A DNA stretch of 5,616 nucleotides from Candidatus Omnitrophota bacterium (lineage in GTDB: Bacteria > Omnitrophota > Gorgyraeia > Aquiviventales > Aquiviventaceae), in contig JACQHS010000001.1 in the NCBI GenBank assembly GCA_016198915.1, positions 1-5,616 on the forward strand, read 5' to 3'. Position numbers and translations under genes: made by a program. Shown here one piece after another: positions 5,518 through 5,616 of this stretch; position 1 is the stretch's first letter; every line of letters begins with the position of its first letter. The notes beneath the pieces were generated by a model. It was not told where the DNA came from, ran no database searches, and saw nothing but the letters and a program-made list of their open reading frames with translations.

Positions 5518-5616
5518 TGACCCCGCCGTTGCAGTCCATGTGGCGCTCGTGGCTGATCATCGGAGCGCTGGTCGCCATCGCTGCGGTGATCGCCTGGCGC
5601 AGCGGAGGCCCAGAGC
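5517..5616 (+). CDS. Membrane-anchored protein, N-terminal fragment (cut by window end)
   Basis: The ATG at 5517 shares its A with the stop codon of the thioredoxin-like gene (TGATG), a classic translational-coupling junction. A GTG at 5514 in the same frame is an alternative start. The 33 visible codons encode a short polar start (MTPPLQSMWRSW) and then a hydrophobic segment (LIIGALVAIAAVIAW, about residues 13-27), followed by RSGG. This is a signal anchor or uncleaved signal with a probable extracytoplasmic remainder. The family cannot be recognised from this much. The context suggests a second envelope redox or cytochrome-maturation protein, but that is inference only. Confidence 0.7.
   Translation, partial: MTPPLQSMWRSWLIIGALVAIAAVIAWRSGGPE

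Overview
The window is GC-rich bacterial chromosome with five densely packed genes, four complete and one cut by the right edge. It looks like an environmental Gram-negative: it encodes a probable outer-membrane or periplasmic M48 lipoprotein peptidase, a periplasmic TlpA-type thioredoxin and a FIST sensor protein. A compact Ski2-like helicase, GAATTCCG-type intergenic heptamers and GGTGTCAGRCACC palindromes would fit Nitrospirota, NC10/Rokubacteria or deltaproteobacterial-type genomes. That placement is a guess from style; nothing here is a taxonomic marker. I see no tRNA, rRNA, CRISPR array, transposase or phage gene.

Layout. Positions 1-136 are intergenic: a heptamer array that inverts in the middle (11-77), then a weak promoter with a 6-bp dyad over its -10 region. 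Next is a plus-strand hemerythrin-like protein with a C-terminal ScdA_N/DUF1858-like module (137-772). It converges, with only 12 bp between, on a minus-strand pair. The helicase (3695-1734) comes first in transcription order. The M48 lipoprotein (1762-785) follows and starts inside the helicase gene. Two tandem 18-bp palindromic repeat units lie within the signal-peptide codons of the M48 gene.

The 77-83 bp between the helicase and the plus-strand FIST gene carry two good sigma-70-like promoters, back to back, whose -35 hexamers occupy nearly the same bases. The FIST gene (about 3779-4972) is followed after 2 bp by the TlpA/thioredoxin-like gene (4975-5517). That gene overlaps the start of a membrane-anchored protein truncated by the window end (5517-5616). 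These three form a tight operon.

How the genes may work together. The helicase/M48 pair combines RNA remodelling with envelope proteolysis, and the link may be only positional. The FIST/TlpA/membrane-protein operon looks like a cytosolic sensory domain expressed with extracytoplasmic thiol-redox proteins. The hemerythrin-like protein at the other end would also suit oxygen, NO or redox stress, but no shared regulation is visible. I see no clear evidence of an undescribed multi-gene system. The most distinctive items are the shared -35 divergent promoter, the repeat-built signal peptide, the degenerate hemerythrin/ScdA-like fusion and the FIST-thioredoxin operon.
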